A stretch of DNA of 64,000 nt from Nitrosomonas aestuarii (GCF_003046585.1 NZ_QAAE01000003.1:239921-303920), one strand, 5' to 3'. Positions 31,118 to 42,162 are shown, counted from the first letter of the stretch. Notes: generated by a model from the sequence alone, not told the origin. Program-made: numbers and translations.

Positions 31118-32473
31118 TCATTTTTTTTGATGCTGTTTGTTTACCATTCTTCGAAAACCCCTTACTGTAAAAAAAACAGCAACAACAACAATTGGAATGG
31201 CGATACCGGTTATCAGCTCCACATTGATCATATAACCGGTCGCCTTGATCGCTTTTAAACCGTAACCAATCAAGCCAAGCAAATAATAACTCAGCACAAC
31301 AACAGACAAACCTTCGACTGTTTCCTGCAGGCGCAACTGGACATGCGCGCGATTATCCATTGATTTGAGTAAGTCACGGATCTGCGCCTCCATGGAAATA
31401 TCCACACGCGTACGCAGCAAAGCTGAACCACGTGCAAGCCGCATAGACAGTATTTCTAGTTTTGAAAATACCAGTTCACAAGTACCCATTGCTGACGATA
31501 AACGTTGAAACATGAATTCCTGAAGCATTTGCAAACCTTCAATACGTTCCTCGCGTAGCTCGGTAATACGCAATTTTACGATACTATAGTAGGCTCGGGA
31601 TGCATTGAATCGATGCCCAGTTTGTGCTGACAGCCGTTCAATTTGTGCTGCTAATTTGGTTATTTCATCCAGCAATAGTTGCTCGTCTTCAATACTGGTC
31701 AAATTGGCACTATCAGCAATCAATGTAGCTAGAAGATGTTCAGCACGAGCCAATTGGGGGATCATTTGGCGTGTTATGGGTAACGGCAGCATGGCCAGCA
31801 TGCGGTAAGTTTCAATTTCCAGCAACCGCTGTACCAGTCGCCCAATTTGTCTGCTACGCAGATTTTCATCATGTATCAGAATACGACCAAATCCGTCTTC
31901 ATGAATTTGATTGTCACTCCATACACTGGCGCTGCCACCGGCTACTTTAGAACCAATGACAGTATTAGAGGAAAATAACTGCGCCAATTCGCTCAAACTA
32001 CGCTTGGGACGCGAACGATCATCGAGTGCAATATGAGTGGCGACTAGAATTTCGCCAGGTAACCTGGCCAGCCACTTGTGCGGAAGGCGTCTGATAGGTG
32101 GATTGTCAAAAGGGATTTCAAAAGATCCTGTCTGATAAATTGTGTATGTTGAATATTCAGTGTGGCGTTCCCATTTGAGTTGTAATTCATCCAGATTTAC
32201 TGTGAATTCGTTTTCATGGCAGTTAGGTAATGCAATGTTGTAATGCTCGCACAATTCGCTTAGTAGTTTACGCTCCTGATCAATCCATTGCCGTTCAGAC
32301 AACAAAACCAGATGTGAAAGCTGCGCAGGAATGGTCACTAAATCTTGCGCGGTCGCATTAAGTTCGCTATGCAATTCCTGTCTTTGCTGATGTTGAGAAA
32401 TACCCAGTAATTCTTTTCTCAACGAATCTGTATTGTTGGCAGCCAAAGGTGATGACGTGTTGTCTGAATGCAT
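31118..32473 (-). CDS. DUF3422 family membrane protein
   Basis: 451 residues. N-terminal part HQQRQELHSELNATAQ... and KWERHTEYSTYTIYQTG match the DUF3422 pattern (L-x-E-x-HAR; WERH-E). The middle is helical. Two hydrophobic segments lie near the C-terminus (VVVLSYYLLGLIGYGL and TGIAIPIVVVAVFFTVRG). The family is predicted to be membrane-anchored and is common in Beta- and Alphaproteobacteria. No function is known. The usual N-terminal HARP is altered to ATAQ here. Confidence 0.85.
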   Translation of the reverse strand: MHSDNTSSPLAANNTDSLRKELLGISQHQQRQELHSELNATAQDLVTIPAQLSHLVLLSERQWIDQERKLLSELCEHYNIALPNCHENEFTVNLDELQLKWERHTEYSTYTIYQTGSFEIPFDNPPIRRLPHKWLARLPGEILVATHIALDDRSRPKRSLSELAQLFSSNTVIGSKVAGGSASVWSDNQIHEDGFGRILIHDENLRSRQIGRLVQRLLEIETYRMLAMLPLPITRQMIPQLARAEHLLATLIADSANLTSIEDEQLLLDEITKLAAQIERLSAQTGHRFNASRAYYSIVKLRITELREERIEGLQMLQEFMFQRLSSAMGTCELVFSKLEILSMRLARGSALLRTRVDISMEAQIRDLLKSMDNRAHVQLRLQETVEGLSVVVLSYYLLGLIGYGLKAIKATGYMINVELITGIAIPIVVVAVFFTVRGFRRMVNKQHQKK

Positions 32474-32510
32474 TAAAATTCCCGGTATTATTGTAAGCTG
32501 TTTGGATAAT

Positions 32511-33254
32511 TTATATCAGCCAGAAGCCCCATACTATAAACAGAATACCCATTGCTTTGGAAAAAAACTGATAATGATGCGGTATAATTTTTTCTACAAA
32601 AACTAATGCAGTGATTAACACCATGCCCAGCAGATTCATAACACCTACTGCAAACATGATCATCATCTGCGCCCAGCAGCATCCCAGGCAAGCACTGCCG
32701 TGCTTAATACCCATCCTGAAGGCACCCAGCGTTCCTTCACGCCATTCTGTCAATAAAAAACCCAATGGGGTACGGCAGGATTGAAGAAAGCTGTTTTTTT
32801 GCGGTGTGAACTGGTAAATGCCTGCCAGAAGAAAAATTATGACAGCCATCCATTTATATTGCACATCCATCATGGGCGATAAAAACTGCAGACCATGCAT
32901 TTGCCATTGCAACAAAGTCAGTACTACACTGAATATTAACCACACCGATAGATAAGCAAACACAAATAAGAAAGTATAAGGATGAGATGTTTGATAGCGC
33001 TGTTCACAAATTTTTGCGTAAACTAAAATCATCGACATGGCCGAAGGTAGCATCATTCCGGCCATCATTACCGCCCACATCATATAGACCAGACCAAAAT
33101 CAATCCAATGCCAGACAGAAGCATCGGATGGCAGCATCCACATGTCAGACATTGGCAATGTTGTCATTTGCCAATGTTGATAAAAAAGATACGCCCAGGC
33201 AATAATAATTACTGCCAACAAGGTTGAAAAAATGATTGCCTGGTTCTTAGACAT
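32511..33254 (-). CDS. DUF2182 family integral membrane protein
   Basis: 247 residues from ATG 33254 (a TTG four codons upstream is possible). About six to seven helices. The hallmark VYMMWAVMMAGMMLPSAMSMIL is rich in methionine, and HGSACLGCCWAQMMIMFAVGVMNL near the C-terminus holds His and three Cys, so metal binding in the membrane is suspected for the family. Next to DUF1326, its frequent genomic partner. No enzymatic role is known. Confidence 0.85.
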   Translation of the reverse strand: MSKNQAIIFSTLLAVIIIAWAYLFYQHWQMTTLPMSDMWMLPSDASVWHWIDFGLVYMMWAVMMAGMMLPSAMSMILVYAKICEQRYQTSHPYTFLFVFAYLSVWLIFSVVLTLLQWQMHGLQFLSPMMDVQYKWMAVIIFLLAGIYQFTPQKNSFLQSCRTPLGFLLTEWREGTLGAFRMGIKHGSACLGCCWAQMMIMFAVGVMNLLGMVLITALVFVEKIIPHHYQFFSKAMGILFIVWGFWLI

Positions 33255-33324
33255 GCTATTAACCAACGAAATTTACCGGATTATTAATAATCCTGCAGTG
33301 ATGTGTTGAAAGTTCGCTTGTGAG

Positions 33325-33933
33325 TTAAGGCTGATAAGTAAACGGTGAGTAGTAACTGTTGCGATCCGAGAATTTCCAGGCCTTGTCGTAGTCATGAAAC
33401 TCATAATGAGTTGATCGTGCAACGACCGACGGATGACTGGTGACCACGCATAACGGCGGATTATCGATTGTTGATTCACTGCCTTTAATCCCCTGTATGC
33501 TTTCAACAGTTATGTCGGCGATGTCAGGTATTGTTAATTCACGCTTATTGCCTTGCATCCGGAAATCAATTTTTACTTTTTTGATGCCCCAGATTCCGGT
33601 GACAAAGCTCATGAGCAGCGCAGGGTGTCCGCCATGCTTACCGCTGAATATTTCTGTAACTGCTTCAAGTTGCGTGTCACTGGCGCGTTCATCAATATAC
33701 AATGCCGCCTCCCAGTTACCGTCTTTCATATTGCCGGGTGCGAAGCAGGCTAATGCAACATTCAAACCATCAAGCGACTCACCATTCAAGTGGCCTTTGT
33801 CAATATGCCAAGCGACCAGTAATTTACAGTTGCCTTCAGTAGGTGGTTGTAGCCAAACGCAAGGGCATGCGGTTGCACAATTACACGCTTCAAAATAGCT
33901 GCCTTGCAGATTCCAATCAGTGGAAGTGTTCAT
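33325..33933 (-). CDS. DUF1326 family protein
   Basis: 202 residues, soluble. N-terminal GSYFEACNCATACPCVW is the DUF1326 hallmark, with four cysteines in ten residues that look like a metal site. The rest, with GKHGGHPALLMSF, fits the family. Seventy bases upstream of the DUF2182 gene in the same direction. The two families are often neighbours and may act together in metal handling; this is inference. Confidence 0.86.
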   Translation of the reverse strand: MNTSTDWNLQGSYFEACNCATACPCVWLQPPTEGNCKLLVAWHIDKGHLNGESLDGLNVALACFAPGNMKDGNWEAALYIDERASDTQLEAVTEIFSGKHGGHPALLMSFVTGIWGIKKVKIDFRMQGNKRELTIPDIADITVESIQGIKGSESTIDNPPLCVVTSHPSVVARSTHYEFHDYDKAWKFSDRNSYYSPFTYQP

Positions 33934-33977
33934 AAATATTGTCCGAATTTGTATGTATAGTGCGTCAAATAATACTA

Positions 33978-34715
33978 TTAAAAGGGCTCTTTAAAGGGCC
34001 GCAAATCCAGTTCATGTGTCCATGCGCTGCGAGGCTGCTGATGGATGGCCCAATAAGTCTGGGTAATCGCTTCCAGTTGCAGCAGACAATCCGCACCTTT
34101 CGTTTTAACATATTCTGGAAATTGGAGTCGCGCTCGTTCTCCATCGATCACACCATCAATGATGGTATGCACCACATGAATGCCTTGCGGAGAAAACTCC
34201 CGTGCCAGACCTTGCGCCAGCGCTCGTAATCCGGCTTTGGCAGCTGCAAATGCAGTAAATGGCGGCTTTGCTCTGAGCGAACCGGTCGCACCTGTAAAGA
34301 AAACCGTTCCCTGTGCCTGAGTTTGCATTAGTGCCATTAGCTGTTTTGCAAATAAAAAAGCGCCCAGGCAATTCTGTTGCCATAATGCTGTAAATGTTTC
34401 GACGCCGGTTTCCAGAAAAGAAGCAGGGATATTGCTGTCAACATTGTAAGCAGCGACATGTATCGTGTCGTTTCGGGATTGTATGATATCAAATAAAAGA
34501 TTCACACTGGTTTCGCTCGTTATGTCAGCGACCACGTAAGTTGCAGAACCGCCTGCCTGTTGAATATTTTTAACCACGCTTTGTAATTTATATTCGCTGC
34601 GACCGGCTATAAAAACATGCAATCCTTTTTCGGCAAAACAACGCGCAAGCGCTGCGCCCAATCCGCGTTCCGGCCCAACACCAACGACAATCGCCGAACC
34701 TGATGCAGTTATCAA
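33978..34715 (-). CDS. Short-chain dehydrogenase/reductase
   Basis: 245 residues from a TTG that abuts the stop of the preceding gene (GGAA lies about ten bases upstream). The NAD(P) loop is VVGVGPERGLGAALARCF, a relaxed GxxxGxG. FFTGATGSLRAKPPFTAFAAAKAGLRAL is at the active site, where the usual YxxxK tyrosine appears as F (FAAAK). Loss of the catalytic Tyr suggests an altered or non-redox role, as in the other members of this SDR subgroup. The substrate is not known. Confidence 0.85.
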   Translation of the reverse strand: MITASGSAIVVGVGPERGLGAALARCFAEKGLHVFIAGRSEYKLQSVVKNIQQAGGSATYVVADITSETSVNLLFDIIQSRNDTIHVAAYNVDSNIPASFLETGVETFTALWQQNCLGAFLFAKQLMALMQTQAQGTVFFTGATGSLRAKPPFTAFAAAKAGLRALAQGLAREFSPQGIHVVHTIIDGVIDGERARLQFPEYVKTKGADCLLQLEAITQTYWAIHQQPRSAWTHELDLRPFKEPF

Positions 34716-35372
34716 TTATATTTTTCCAAAGATCAGTGAAAAATTATTACTGGGCATATCGATCTTTTCTTTCAGTTCCATGCCATGTTCAGCGGCCGCT
34801 TTTTTTAAATCAGCAATGTCTTTTAATCCCCATTCCGGCACGCCGGCAGAACTCAGTGTGTCATGAAATTCCTTGTTGGAGCCTGTTGAGAATTCACCCT
34901 CTACACGAAATGGTCCGTAGATCAGTAAAAAACCGTCGTCTTTCAACAAATGCGCTGCACATTTCATCATGCCATCAGCTATAGAAACAGGAGCAACCTG
35001 AAAAATATTGATACAGAATATGACAGCAAAAGACTTTTCAGGACCCGGGTTAAACCAGGTTTCTGGGTCTGTTAAATCCAGATGCACCGGATCAGCAATA
35101 TTATTATTACCTTGCTGACTGGTCAGGTTCTTGATATTGTCAAAAACCTCAGTATCACGGTCAGTGGGATGAAAATGTAAATGCTCAAAATGAGGCGCAA
35201 AGTAATTAATGTGCATGCCGCTACCACTGGCCATTTCCAGCACGCGCTCAGCAGGGTCTTGGGGTAATTTATCTTTTAAAACGCCCAGAATGGGCTCACG
35301 ATTACGTCCTCCAGCCCAAGCGACATATTCGCTCAGTGGGTGTGGGTCTAAGGGCGGCATTTCTTGATTCAT
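34716..35372 (-). CDS. DUF938 family SAM-dependent methyltransferase
   Basis: 218 residues. The start HPLSEYVAWAGGRNREPIL and ERVLEMASGSGMHINYFAPHF (SAM loop) are typical of DUF938, followed by WFNPGPEKSFAVIFCINIFQVAPV and LLIYGPFRVEGEFSTGSN. Cytoplasmic, substrate unknown. Its stop codon is followed at once by the SDR start, so the two are coupled. Confidence 0.87.
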   Translation of the reverse strand: MNQEMPPLDPHPLSEYVAWAGGRNREPILGVLKDKLPQDPAERVLEMASGSGMHINYFAPHFEHLHFHPTDRDTEVFDNIKNLTSQQGNNNIADPVHLDLTDPETWFNPGPEKSFAVIFCINIFQVAPVSIADGMMKCAAHLLKDDGFLLIYGPFRVEGEFSTGSNKEFHDTLSSAGVPEWGLKDIADLKKAAAEHGMELKEKIDMPSNNFSLIFGKI

Positions 35373-35458
35373 GTGCTTTTCCTCTGCATGTTTATCTGAA
35401 AGTTTTTAAAACATAAGGATAACAGTATATAACTGCGTGACCAATACATTCATGCCAG

Positions 35459-36364
35459 TCATTTCTGCAGCACATTTTCTAATGCCGCTTCCAATTCTGT
35501 ATATTTAAATTGATACCCTGAATCGAGCAGATGTTTCGGAATGACACGTTGGCTGCCAAGTAACAACTGTGACATCTCTCCCAGTAATAAATTTAATGCC
35601 CAGGCAGGAGTTGTTAAAAATGCAGGTCTTTTCAGTTGCTTTGCTAACACGCGTGTAAAATCATTATTGGTGGCCGGATTGGGCGCTGTCAGATTAAAGA
35701 CACCTTCTAATTCGTCTTTATTGAGTAATGTTTCGCAAATTGCGACATAATCATCCATGTGAATCCAGGGCATCCATTGTGTGCCTGAGCCAAGTTTTGC
35801 ACCCAGCCCCAGTTTAAATGGCAAAATCATAGGCTGCAAAAATCCGCCATGTTTACCGATCACCAATCCGGTACGCAGTATGCAAACACGGACACCCTGT
35901 TCTTTTGCCTTATTGGCTGCCTGCTCCCAGGCTGCGCATAACTGATGGCCGAAATTATCTTGTTCCAATACTGATGCGGACTCGTCAAGTAAAGTGTCTC
36001 CTTGATCGCCATAGAATCCAATCGCTGAGCCACTAAGAAAAACGGCCGGTTTAGTCGCCGCCCGTTCGATGAATTCAACCAACTGGCGTGTGATATCAAC
36101 CCGGCTTTCTAGAAGAATCTGCTTACGCTTATCAGTCCAACGACTCGCAAAAATGGGTGCGCCGGCAAAGTTAATAATCGCATCAAAATGTGCGTCATCA
36201 GCTAAGTGCTTAACTGAATTAAGTTGCTGAATCTGATCGCCGAAAATAGACGAGACTTTGTTAGGGTAACGGCTTAACATAGTTATTGAATGCCCTGCGG
36301 AGTACAACGCCGGACACAGTGATCGTCCAATAAAACCGGTTCCGCCCGTTATCAAAATTTTCAT
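35459..36364 (-). CDS. TIGR01777 family NAD(P)-dependent epimerase/oxidoreductase (YfcH-like)
   Basis: 301 residues from ATG 36364, which directly precedes the KILITGGTGFIGRSL Rossmann loop and has GAGGGG about ten bases upstream. Extended-SDR fold with FAGAPIFASRWTDKRKQILLESRV and LSGSAIGFYGDQGDTLLDE. The C-terminal part AWALNLLLGEMSQLLLGSQRVIPKHLLDSGYQFKY is diagnostic for the YfcH/SulA-like family. Role unclear. Confidence 0.88.
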   Translation of the reverse strand: MKILITGGTGFIGRSLCPALYSAGHSITMLSRYPNKVSSIFGDQIQQLNSVKHLADDAHFDAIINFAGAPIFASRWTDKRKQILLESRVDITRQLVEFIERAATKPAVFLSGSAIGFYGDQGDTLLDESASVLEQDNFGHQLCAAWEQAANKAKEQGVRVCILRTGLVIGKHGGFLQPMILPFKLGLGAKLGSGTQWMPWIHMDDYVAICETLLNKDELEGVFNLTAPNPATNNDFTRVLAKQLKRPAFLTTPAWALNLLLGEMSQLLLGSQRVIPKHLLDSGYQFKYTELEAALENVLQK

Positions 36365-36856
36365 AAAGATAGCCCCTCTCATTTTGTTTGTTTAATAAAC
36401 GCCATCATGTATTTTTCTTATTATTCACTGGCGAAGCGCTTTGGAAAATCAACAATGACAGTTTAAGTATAATGTATAACCTTAATAACAATGATGGATT
36501 ATGTTTAGACTAAATGAAAATTAAAAGATAAAGTAAGACAAAATACCAAAAAAGAAGAACAGATAGTAAAACTGCTGTTTGAGTGGTATCCAAAATTTCG
36601 ATGTCAAAGGAATTACTGTGATTGATGGAAAAGAATCAAAGCGGGTATTTTTATGGAATTATGCCTCAACGCGTCCTGACAAGCCGTTAAATACAACTTT
36701 TCGATGCAGTTGCAGACGCAGCGTCAGCGCAGATAGTTTTCTTAACAGACGACTAATGGTTTCGCTTAGTATAAAACAATAGTTTCCCTCATATCTTTAT
36801 TCAGCTTAGCTCGCTAATATAATGACTGCTGATTAATCGAATGGAGTCATATCCAC
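36365..36856. other. Intergenic region
   Basis: About 490 bases between divergent genes. A 67-codon plus-strand ORF at 36579 has no start context or family resemblance and is not called. A TATAAT at about 36473-36478 could serve as a -10 on the plus strand. Nothing else supportable. Confidence 0.35.
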
Positions 36857-37291
36857 ATGAAAACAAGCAGGTACCTTACAATATTAAGCGCACTTGTTTT
36901 ACTCGTTGCAAGTTTGTCAATGAATACTTGGGCGACAGAGGCGGGTTATGGCGCTCAGAATAACGTGAGTTCGCATGATCACTTTGCATTAGCCGAGCAA
37001 TATGAAAATCTGGCTAAAGAAATGCAGGCGAAGGCAACGGAACAAATGGAAATACTTGAGCATAAACCACGCTCAAGTTTTTTTGGCAAGAACGGGCAAC
37101 ATATAAAATCGCATATCGCATATAAAATTTCTACATTCGAGCAAGCAGCACAAGATAATTTGGAAAAAGCTGCGTACCATAAGGCTGTTGCTGCTGCCCA
37201 AACATCTCCAGAATTAACTGACCGACCCGCTCAAATTAACAAACAATTTAATAAAGCAACATACAAAGCGAATCAGCACAATGGTTTGTAA
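36857..37291 (+). CDS. Small exported protein, tandem paralog 1
   Basis: 144 residues. ATG after TGGAG. Signal peptide of about 26 residues ending TWA. The mature part is helical and rich in A, K, Q, E: ALAEQYENLAKEMQAKATEQ, then a LEH-x-FGKN-x-KSHIAYKISTFEQAAQ block. It shares that block nearly residue for residue with the next gene. No known domain. Predicted periplasmic. The two genes have separate terminator and leader regions. Confidence 0.72.
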   Translation: MKTSRYLTILSALVLLVASLSMNTWATEAGYGAQNNVSSHDHFALAEQYENLAKEMQAKATEQMEILEHKPRSSFFGKNGQHIKSHIAYKISTFEQAAQDNLEKAAYHKAVAAAQTSPELTDRPAQINKQFNKATYKANQHNGL

Positions 37292-37397
37292 TTTAGACGT
37301 ATTTCATAAGATTTGACGCGATCAGACACTGCTTTGAGTATTTATTAAACAGCTTATCCATAATGACACCCCTTGAATCATATCTTTGTTAAGTGTT

Positions 37398-37434
37398 ATA
37401 GCGCTTTAATTCACCGTTAAAGCGCTATTTTTTT
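37398..37434 (+). terminator. Strong rho-independent terminator after tandem paralog 1
   Basis: A 12-bp perfect stem ATAGCGCTTTAA / TTAAAGCGCTAT, a seven-base loop and a T7 tail. It lies 107 bases after the stop of the first paralog and only 19 bases before the second, so the second may be read through or from a promoter inside this gap. Confidence 0.85.
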
Positions 37435-37452
37435 ATCGGGAGTATTACTGCC

Positions 37453-37929
37453 ATGCAATTAAAAACCATCAATAATTTTCTTGTTTTACCAGTACTCATT
37501 CTTGTAGGTAAATATCTTGCAATCATATCGATGTTTGCATTGTTAATTGCCTGCGCACCCGTGAGTCCATTAATATCTGCTCAAGATAATGGAGCCGATA
37601 TAATACAACCTGGCAAAGGCAATCACAATCATGATGCTTTGGCGCAACAGTATGAAAAACTGGCTGAAGAAATGCAGGCTAAAGCTGAAGAACAACTTGA
37701 GGCATTAGAACATTCGCATACCAGCCGTTTTGGCAAAAATGCGAAAAACACTAAGTCACGCATTGCACTTAAAATACGCAGCTACGAACAAGCACAGCAG
37801 GAGTATAAAGAAAAAGCAGCTTATCATAGATCATTGGCAGGTAAATCCACCGTTATTCCAGGACATGATGATGGAAGTCTGCAAATAGATAAAGCAAAAG
37901 TTAATTTGAAGCATACTGCGCCAAACTAA
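37453..37929 (+). CDS. Small putative lipoprotein, tandem paralog 2
   Basis: 158 residues. Long N-terminal hydrophobic region ending in the lipobox LLIAC (cysteine near residue 34), so probably a lipoprotein, unlike its neighbour. The mature part repeats the neighbour's core: ALAQQYEKLAEEMQAKAEEQ and FGKNAKNTKSRIALKIRSYEQAQQEYKEKA. This is a duplication with divergence of the anchoring signal. Function unknown; helical hairpin, probably envelope-associated. Confidence 0.72.
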   Translation: MQLKTINNFLVLPVLILVGKYLAIISMFALLIACAPVSPLISAQDNGADIIQPGKGNHNHDALAQQYEKLAEEMQAKAEEQLEALEHSHTSRFGKNAKNTKSRIALKIRSYEQAQQEYKEKAAYHRSLAGKSTVIPGHDDGSLQIDKAKVNLKHTAPN

Positions 37930-37991
37930 CAGTAAATTGAGAAACGTTTAACAGGCCGTGTGAAAAATTATCTGCGTGATCTCTGTTGCGT

Positions 37992-38050
37992 TAAAAACAG
38001 GCATAAAATGTTCAAATTATGCGTAAATATCGCTTTATTGCCTGTTTTTA
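37992..38050. terminator. Long inverted repeat between convergent genes
   Basis: TAAAAACAGGCA (37992-38003) pairs with TGCCTGTTTTTA (38039-38050) over a 35-base loop, placed between paralog 2 and convergent dapE. The T5/A5 arms suit a bidirectional terminator. The long loop lowers confidence. Confidence 0.45.
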
Positions 38051-38092
38051 CCTGGTATCGCTAGTCTTTCGATAACAATTTTCAATGACCTG

Positions 38093-39223
<1,131 letters not shown>

Positions 39224-39462
39224 TTAGAATCCTTCATATATAAAAAAAGGGATTGAATGATATGGACAGATATCAAGTGTATGTATTAAACAACACCTTA
39301 AGTACAAAACTGCAATCCGGGTGTAGGGATTTATGTGATTATCATGTAAATTTATGCCTTGAGGCAGAATCTGAATTCTACACGTCTGTTGAAAGACATG
39401 CACTGACCATGTGCGCAAGCAGGAATTTAACTAACTGAGTTCGATCAATAAGGGAAAAAAAG

Positions 39463-42162
39463 ATGCTCCTGTCGCTATTTTATATTTTTTTATCAATACT
39501 GGCTGTAATCGCAATCATTTTGTTTGTGCCTGTTTTACGCCGCCTGATTGTCACTAATCAGATATTGAAAATGTTTCGTAAAATGCTACCGCAAATATCT
39601 CAAACCGAACAAGAAGCGCTTGATGCAGGTACTGTCTGGTGGGACGGCGATTTATTCAGCGGCAGACCGGATTGGAATAAATTGCTGGCATACCCCAAGC
39701 CGCAATTAAGTGACGAAGAACAGACTTTCCTTGATGGCCCGGTCGAACAATTATGCGAAATGCTGGATGAATGGCAGATTACTCATGAACTAATAGATTT
39801 ACCGCCGGAGGTTTGGCAGTTTATCAAAGACAATGGGTTTTTTGGTTTGATCATCCCGAAAGAGTATGGTGGCTACGGATTCTCTGCACTGGCGCATTCC
39901 GAAGTGGTCATGAAAATCAGTTCACGAAGTGGCACGGCGGCAGTTACGGTCATGGTGCCTAATTCACTGGGGCCGGCGGAATTACTGCTCCATTACGGGA
40001 CTGACGAACAAAAGAATCATTATTTACCCCGTTTGGCCAAAGGCCTGGAAGTACCCTGTTTCGGTTTGACCTCACCTGAAGCCGGATCGGATGCCGGATC
40101 TATCCCGGATTACGGTATTGTCTGCAAAAGCGAATTTGAAGGCAAACAGGATGTGCTGGGCATGCGCGTTACCTGGGAGAAACGATATATTACGCTTGGT
40201 CCCGTAGCGACCATTCTCGGGCTGGCTTTTAAATTGTATGATCCCGATCATTTACTCGGCCAGGAAGAAGATCTCGGCATTACGCTGGCATTGATACCAA
40301 CAGATACTCCCGGACTCAATATCGGACGGCGTCATTTTCCACTCAACGCAGCATTTCAAAACGGCCCCAATTCAGGTGAAGACGTTTTCATTCCAATGGA
40401 ATGGATTATTGGCGGTCAGGCAGGCGTAGGGCAGGGCTGGCGCATGCTAATGAATTGTTTGGCGGCAGGCCGTTCGATTTCATTACCGGCAACCGGTGCA
40501 GGCGCTGCAAAACTGGCGGCAAGAACCAGTGGTGCCTATGGCCGGGTGCGCGTGCAATTCAATACACCGATCGGTTATTTTGAGGGTATAGAAGAGGCTC
40601 TGGCGCGGATTGGCGGCAATGCCTATATGATGGATGCCGCACGCGTCATGACAGCCGGAGCCGTCGACCTGGGTGAAAAACCGTCTGTGATTTCAGCTAT
40701 TGTGAAATACCACTTAACCGAACGAGCACGTCAGGCAGTTAATGACGCCATGGATATTCATGGCGGTAAAGGAATATGTATTGGCCCGCGCAATTATCTG
40801 GGAAGATCTTATCAGCATATTCCGGTAAGTATTACCGTTGAAGGCGCCAATATTCTGACGCGCAGCATGATTATATTTGGTCAGGGGGCAATCCGCTGCC
40901 ATCCTTATATTTTGCAGGAAGTCACTGCAGCAAACGATACGGACAAGAAACGCGCCTCGAAAATATTTGATGCCGCGCTGGTCGGACATGTTTTATTCAG
41001 CATGCGCAACACGATGAACAGTATCGTGTATGGTCTTTTCGGTAAATACATGAAAGGCAGCGTTCCTGAAAACAGCCCGCCGGAAATTGCAAATTATTAT
41101 CAGCAACTCACGCGGTTATCCGTAAATTTTGCTTTTCTGGCCGATATTGCCTTAATGTTCCTGGGTGGTGCATTGAAACGCAAGGAAAGACTGTCTGCGC
41201 GTTTGGGTGATATTCTGAGTTATCTGTATCTTTGTTCAGCGACGCTGAAACGGTTTGAAGACGATGGCCGCCCGCAAGCAGATTTGCCTTTATTGCACTG
41301 GTCCATGCAGGATGCTGTGTATCGCATTCAGCAGACTTTTGACGAAGTTCTGAGTAATTTTCCTGCTAACAAAGTTTTTGTATGGTTACTTAGAAAGTGG
41401 ATTTTCCCTGTTGGAAAACCGTATTCTCCACCAACTGACGATTTAGGACATGAAATTGCCAGAATAATGCTGGAACCAGGTGAAGCACGGGACCGATTGA
41501 CTTCCGGTATTTTTATACCGACCACACCGGGCGACCCGATGTCCGACCTGGAAGAAGCCCTCAAATGTGCGATCGAAAGCGCTCCACTTGAGTCCAAAGT
41601 ACGCAACGCTGTGAAATCAGGAAAGGTGACGGCACAGGGTGACAAGCAAATTACGCAGGCATACCATCTGAATGTAATCACTGCCGCGGAAGCTGAATTA
41701 CTGAAAAAGATGAAAGAATTGCGTAGCCGTGTCATTAAAGTTGACGATTTTTCACAGGATATAGCATACGAACCATTCAATCTGTCCAATCAATCCGCGC
41801 TCGCTGCTTCGACTGAGCCTGAGCTTGAGCAGTTTGAACCAGAGCAAGTGACTCAGCCTGAGGATGACGCCAGTGAAAATCCTCCAATCAGTGGAATTGA
41901 ACAATCCAAATTGTTTGAATCAGGACAATTAAGTGAAATCGCTGCTTCGGATTTGTTTACAGACACAAAACCTGTGCAACCTAACAGCGAGAATAAAGAA
42001 ATACCAGCCCCAGATTCAGAAACTGAGAAACATAAAAAGCCAGCACCTGCCGAGCAAGCAACCACATCTGATTCGGCCCCTTCTGGGAACAAGGCAGAAG
42101 AAGAAAATCAACAAAGCGGTGACAGCAACGCAGACAAATCTCAGACAAACCAGGCAAAATGA
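39463..42162 (+). CDS. fadE: FadE-type acyl-CoA dehydrogenase with long acidic C-terminal tail
   Basis: 899 residues. One N-terminal transmembrane helix (LLSLFYIFLSILAVIAIILF), then the long FadE-type acyl-CoA dehydrogenase: PKEYGGYGFSALAHSEVV, CFGLTSPEAGSDAGS (FAD/substrate loop) and MDIHGGKGICIGPRNYLGR near the catalytic region. The C-terminal DUF1974 part ends around residue 780. The last 120 residues are low-complexity (E, P, S, Q, K) and are not found in the usual roughly 815-residue FadE. First step of beta-oxidation at the inner membrane. The stop overlaps the next gene's ATG, so the two are coupled. Confidence 0.9.
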   Translation: MLLSLFYIFLSILAVIAIILFVPVLRRLIVTNQILKMFRKMLPQISQTEQEALDAGTVWWDGDLFSGRPDWNKLLAYPKPQLSDEEQTFLDGPVEQLCEMLDEWQITHELIDLPPEVWQFIKDNGFFGLIIPKEYGGYGFSALAHSEVVMKISSRSGTAAVTVMVPNSLGPAELLLHYGTDEQKNHYLPRLAKGLEVPCFGLTSPEAGSDAGSIPDYGIVCKSEFEGKQDVLGMRVTWEKRYITLGPVATILGLAFKLYDPDHLLGQEEDLGITLALIPTDTPGLNIGRRHFPLNAAFQNGPNSGEDVFIPMEWIIGGQAGVGQGWRMLMNCLAAGRSISLPATGAGAAKLAARTSGAYGRVRVQFNTPIGYFEGIEEALARIGGNAYMMDAARVMTAGAVDLGEKPSVISAIVKYHLTERARQAVNDAMDIHGGKGICIGPRNYLGRSYQHIPVSITVEGANILTRSMIIFGQGAIRCHPYILQEVTAANDTDKKRASKIFDAALVGHVLFSMRNTMNSIVYGLFGKYMKGSVPENSPPEIANYYQQLTRLSVNFAFLADIALMFLGGALKRKERLSARLGDILSYLYLCSATLKRFEDDGRPQADLPLLHWSMQDAVYRIQQTFDEVLSNFPANKVFVWLLRKWIFPVGKPYSPPTDDLGHEIARIMLEPGEARDRLTSGIFIPTTPGDPMSDLEEALKCAIESAPLESKVRNAVKSGKVTAQGDKQITQAYHLNVITAAEAELLKKMKELRSRVIKVDDFSQDIAYEPFNLSNQSALAASTEPELEQFEPEQVTQPEDDASENPPISGIEQSKLFESGQLSEIAASDLFTDTKPVQPNSENKEIPAPDSETEKHKKPAPAEQATTSDSAPSGNKAEEENQQSGDSNADKSQTNQAK

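Noticed and set aside
36579..36782. Plus-strand ORF of 67 codons before the tandem paralogs
   Set aside because: No ribosome site and no recognisable protein features.
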